Below, piece by piece: positions 5,258-6,635 of a stretch of 6,635 nt of DNA (positions are counted from its first letter, which is position 1; each line of letters opens with the position of its first letter). Position numbers and translations under genes: made by a program. This DNA is from Burkholderiaceae bacterium (GTDB lineage: Bacteria; Pseudomonadota; Gammaproteobacteria; Burkholderiales; Burkholderiaceae_F), in NCBI GenBank assembly GCA_013696665.1, contig JACCYC010000193.1, positions 1 to 6,635 on the forward strand, in the 5' to 3' direction. A model generated the notes under the pieces. The model worked only from the letters and a program-made list of their open reading frames with translations, was not told the DNA's origin and did not search any database.

Positions 5258-6635
5258 TTGCTTCGGCTGCAAACAGACATTCTGATTCTTGGCTCCGGCG
5301 GGGCCGGCTTGTTCGCAGCATTGCACGCCCACCAGGCCGCACCTGAGTTGTCGATCACCGTCGCCGTCAAGGGTCTGCTGGGCAAATGCGGCTGCACTCG
5401 CATGGTGCAGGGCGGCTACAACGTTGCGCTGGCCGCCGATGATTCAGTCGAGCGGCACTTCATGGACACGATTCAGGGCGGCGCGTGGCTGCCCGACCAA
5501 GACCTCGCCTGGACGCTGGTGTCGAGTGCGGTCGAGCGTGTGCGCGAGCTCGAAAACGAACTCGGATGCCTGTTCGACCGCAACGCTGACGGCACCATTC
5601 ATCAGAAGGCATTTGCCGGGCAGACCTTCGACCGTACCGTGCACAAAGGCGATCTAACCGGCATCGAGATCATCAATCGTCTGGCCGAGCAGGTGTGGGC
5701 CCGCAACATCGCCCGGCTCGAGGACCATCGCGCCATCGCGCTGATCAAGACGCCCGGCGGCGACGCGCTCGCGGGCGTGCTCCATATCGATATGCGCACG
5801 GGAGAGTTTGTATTTGTGCAGGCGCGTGCGGTGTTGCTTGCGACTGGCGGTGGCCCGACGATGTACAAGTACCACACGCCTTCGGGTGATAAAAGCTGCG
5901 ACGGACTGGCGATGGCATTGCGAGCCGGACTGACATTGCGCGATATCGAAATGGTGCAGTTTCATCCGACCGGACTGCTGGCGGGGCAAGACACGCGGAT
6001 GACGGGCACCGTGCTGGAAGAAGGCCTGCGCGGCGCCGGCGGATATTTATTGAACGGTGCGCGCGAGCGGTTCATGCATCTGCACGACGCTCGCGCAGAG
6101 CGAGCGACGCGAGATATCGTGTCACGCGCGATCTTTGCGGAAATGCGCGCCGCCAACACCACACCAAACGGCGGCGTGTATCTGCAAATGAGTCATCTTG
6201 GCGCGGCGCAGGTTCGAGCAGCGTTCAAGGGCATGGTCGAGCGCTGCGCCGATTGCGGATTTGATCTGGCGGCGGGGATGGTCGAAGTGGTACCGACCGC
6301 GCACTACATGATGGGCGGCGTGCTTTTCAACGGTGATTGCAGCACGTCGCTGCCGGGTCTGTTTGCGGCGGGTGAGGATACCGGCGGCGTGCATGGCGCG
6401 AACCGTCTGGGTGGAAACGGCGTGGCTAACTCCACCGTATTCGGCGGCATCGCGGGTGATGCGATGGCGGCGTGGGTGCGGCGCAGCGATCTGTACCCTT
6501 CGCCCGATGAATCCGCAATTACGCAGGCCATTGTCGAGGCCGAACGCCCGTTTCATTGCAGCCCGGGCGATATCGAGGAAGTTCGCGAAGCGCTGCTCGA
6601 GTGCATGTGGGAAGACGTTGGCATCGTTCGGGACG
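5258..6635 (+). CDS. SdhA/FrdA-like FAD flavoprotein subunit, 3' end cut by the window
   Basis: The 459 visible residues belong to the succinate dehydrogenase/fumarate reductase flavoprotein family; about 100 more are expected. The protein is the catalytic subunit that oxidises a saturated diacid or reduces its ene form, and it would join the Fe-S subunit and anchors encoded upstream. The FAD dinucleotide fold is GSGGAG at 12-17. QFHPTG (His236), LEEGLRGAGG (253-262), TRD (Arg285), PTAHYMMGG (His349) and GVHGANRLGGNG (Arg383) match E. coli FrdA His232, Glu245, Arg287, His355 and Arg390. The C-terminal helical domain begins with REALLECMWEDVGIVRD. Two positions differ. Cys46 replaces the histidine that carries covalent FAD, and Glu254 replaces the substrate-binding Thr244. 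The start is TTG 5258, as there is no ATG ahead of the FAD motif. L-aspartate oxidase is a relative but less likely, given the membrane partners. Confidence 0.92.
   Translation, partial: MLRLQTDILILGSGGAGLFAALHAHQAAPELSITVAVKGLLGKCGCTRMVQGGYNVALAADDSVERHFMDTIQGGAWLPDQDLAWTLVSSAVERVRELENELGCLFDRNADGTIHQKAFAGQTFDRTVHKGDLTGIEIINRLAEQVWARNIARLEDHRAIALIKTPGGDALAGVLHIDMRTGEFVFVQARAVLLATGGGPTMYKYHTPSGDKSCDGLAMALRAGLTLRDIEMVQFHPTGLLAGQDTRMTGTVLEEGLRGAGGYLLNGARERFMHLHDARAERATRDIVSRAIFAEMRAANTTPNGGVYLQMSHLGAAQVRAAFKGMVERCADCGFDLAAGMVEVVPTAHYMMGGVLFNGDCSTSLPGLFAAGEDTGGVHGANRLGGNGVANSTVFGGIAGDAMAAWVRRSDLYPSPDESAITQAIVEAERPFHCSPGDIEEVREALLECMWEDVGIVRD

Noticed and set aside
1327..6635. Housekeeping sdhCDAB operon
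   Set aside because: Gene order, the interposed receptor and hydratase genes, and the changed flavoprotein residues do not fit the core TCA operon.
5258..6635. L-aspartate oxidase (NadB)
   Set aside because: It shares non-covalent FAD features, but the operon also has Fe-S and membrane subunits, the C-terminal MWEDVGIVRD region fits both families, and no NAD-synthesis genes are nearby.
1..6635. CRISPR arrays, tRNA or rRNA genes, insertion sequences, terminators or promoters
   Set aside because: No repeat arrays, inverted repeats with T-runs or RNA-gene signatures were seen. Gaps between genes are 21 bases or less, leaving no room for a promoter or terminator between them.

Overview
The window is a GC-rich (about 60% by eye) and densely packed stretch of bacterial DNA. 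Nine genes all lie on the + strand, with gaps of 0-21 bases, stop/start overlaps at two junctions, and no visible promoter or terminator. A Bug-family (TctC-like) periplasmic solute receptor, the codon use and the gene style suggest a betaproteobacterium, most likely Burkholderiales. That placement is inferred from gene content; no marker gene is present. The window cuts the first gene (its 5' part is missing) and the last gene (its 3' end is missing), so it is the inside of one longer operon.

Layout: (1) 1-141, C-terminal part of a SAF-domain small subunit of a UxaA/GarD/SuyA-type lyase. (2) 146-1327, the matching large catalytic subunit (UxaA/SuyB type). (3) 1327-2040, an SdhB/FrdB-like iron-sulfur subunit. 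(4) 2040-2381 and (5) 2396-2758, two small three-helix membrane anchors of SdhC type that look like paralogues of each other. (6) 2770-3738, an exported Bug solute-binding protein. (7) 3760-4635 and (8) 4642-5253, alpha and beta subunits of a class I (Fe-S) fumarase/tartrate dehydratase-type hydratase. (9) 5258-6635, the SdhA/FrdA-like flavoprotein, starting at TTG and running off the window.

Taken together, the operon encodes a complete membrane-bound flavin dehydrogenase or reductase (flavoprotein, Fe-S protein, two anchors), a fumarase-like hydratase, a second hydro-lyase or sulfo-lyase of the UxaA family, and a binding protein for a carboxylate. This is the logic of a dedicated catabolic route for a succinate/fumarate/malate-like diacid: capture outside, oxidise to an enoic acid with electrons passed to quinone, hydrate to a hydroxy acid, then eliminate a beta group. 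It is not the housekeeping TCA set. The order differs from sdhCDAB, the flavoprotein gene is separated from its partners by three genes, and the flavoprotein and both hydratase subunits deviate from their families at sites near the cofactor or substrate. The true substrate cannot be read from the sequence.
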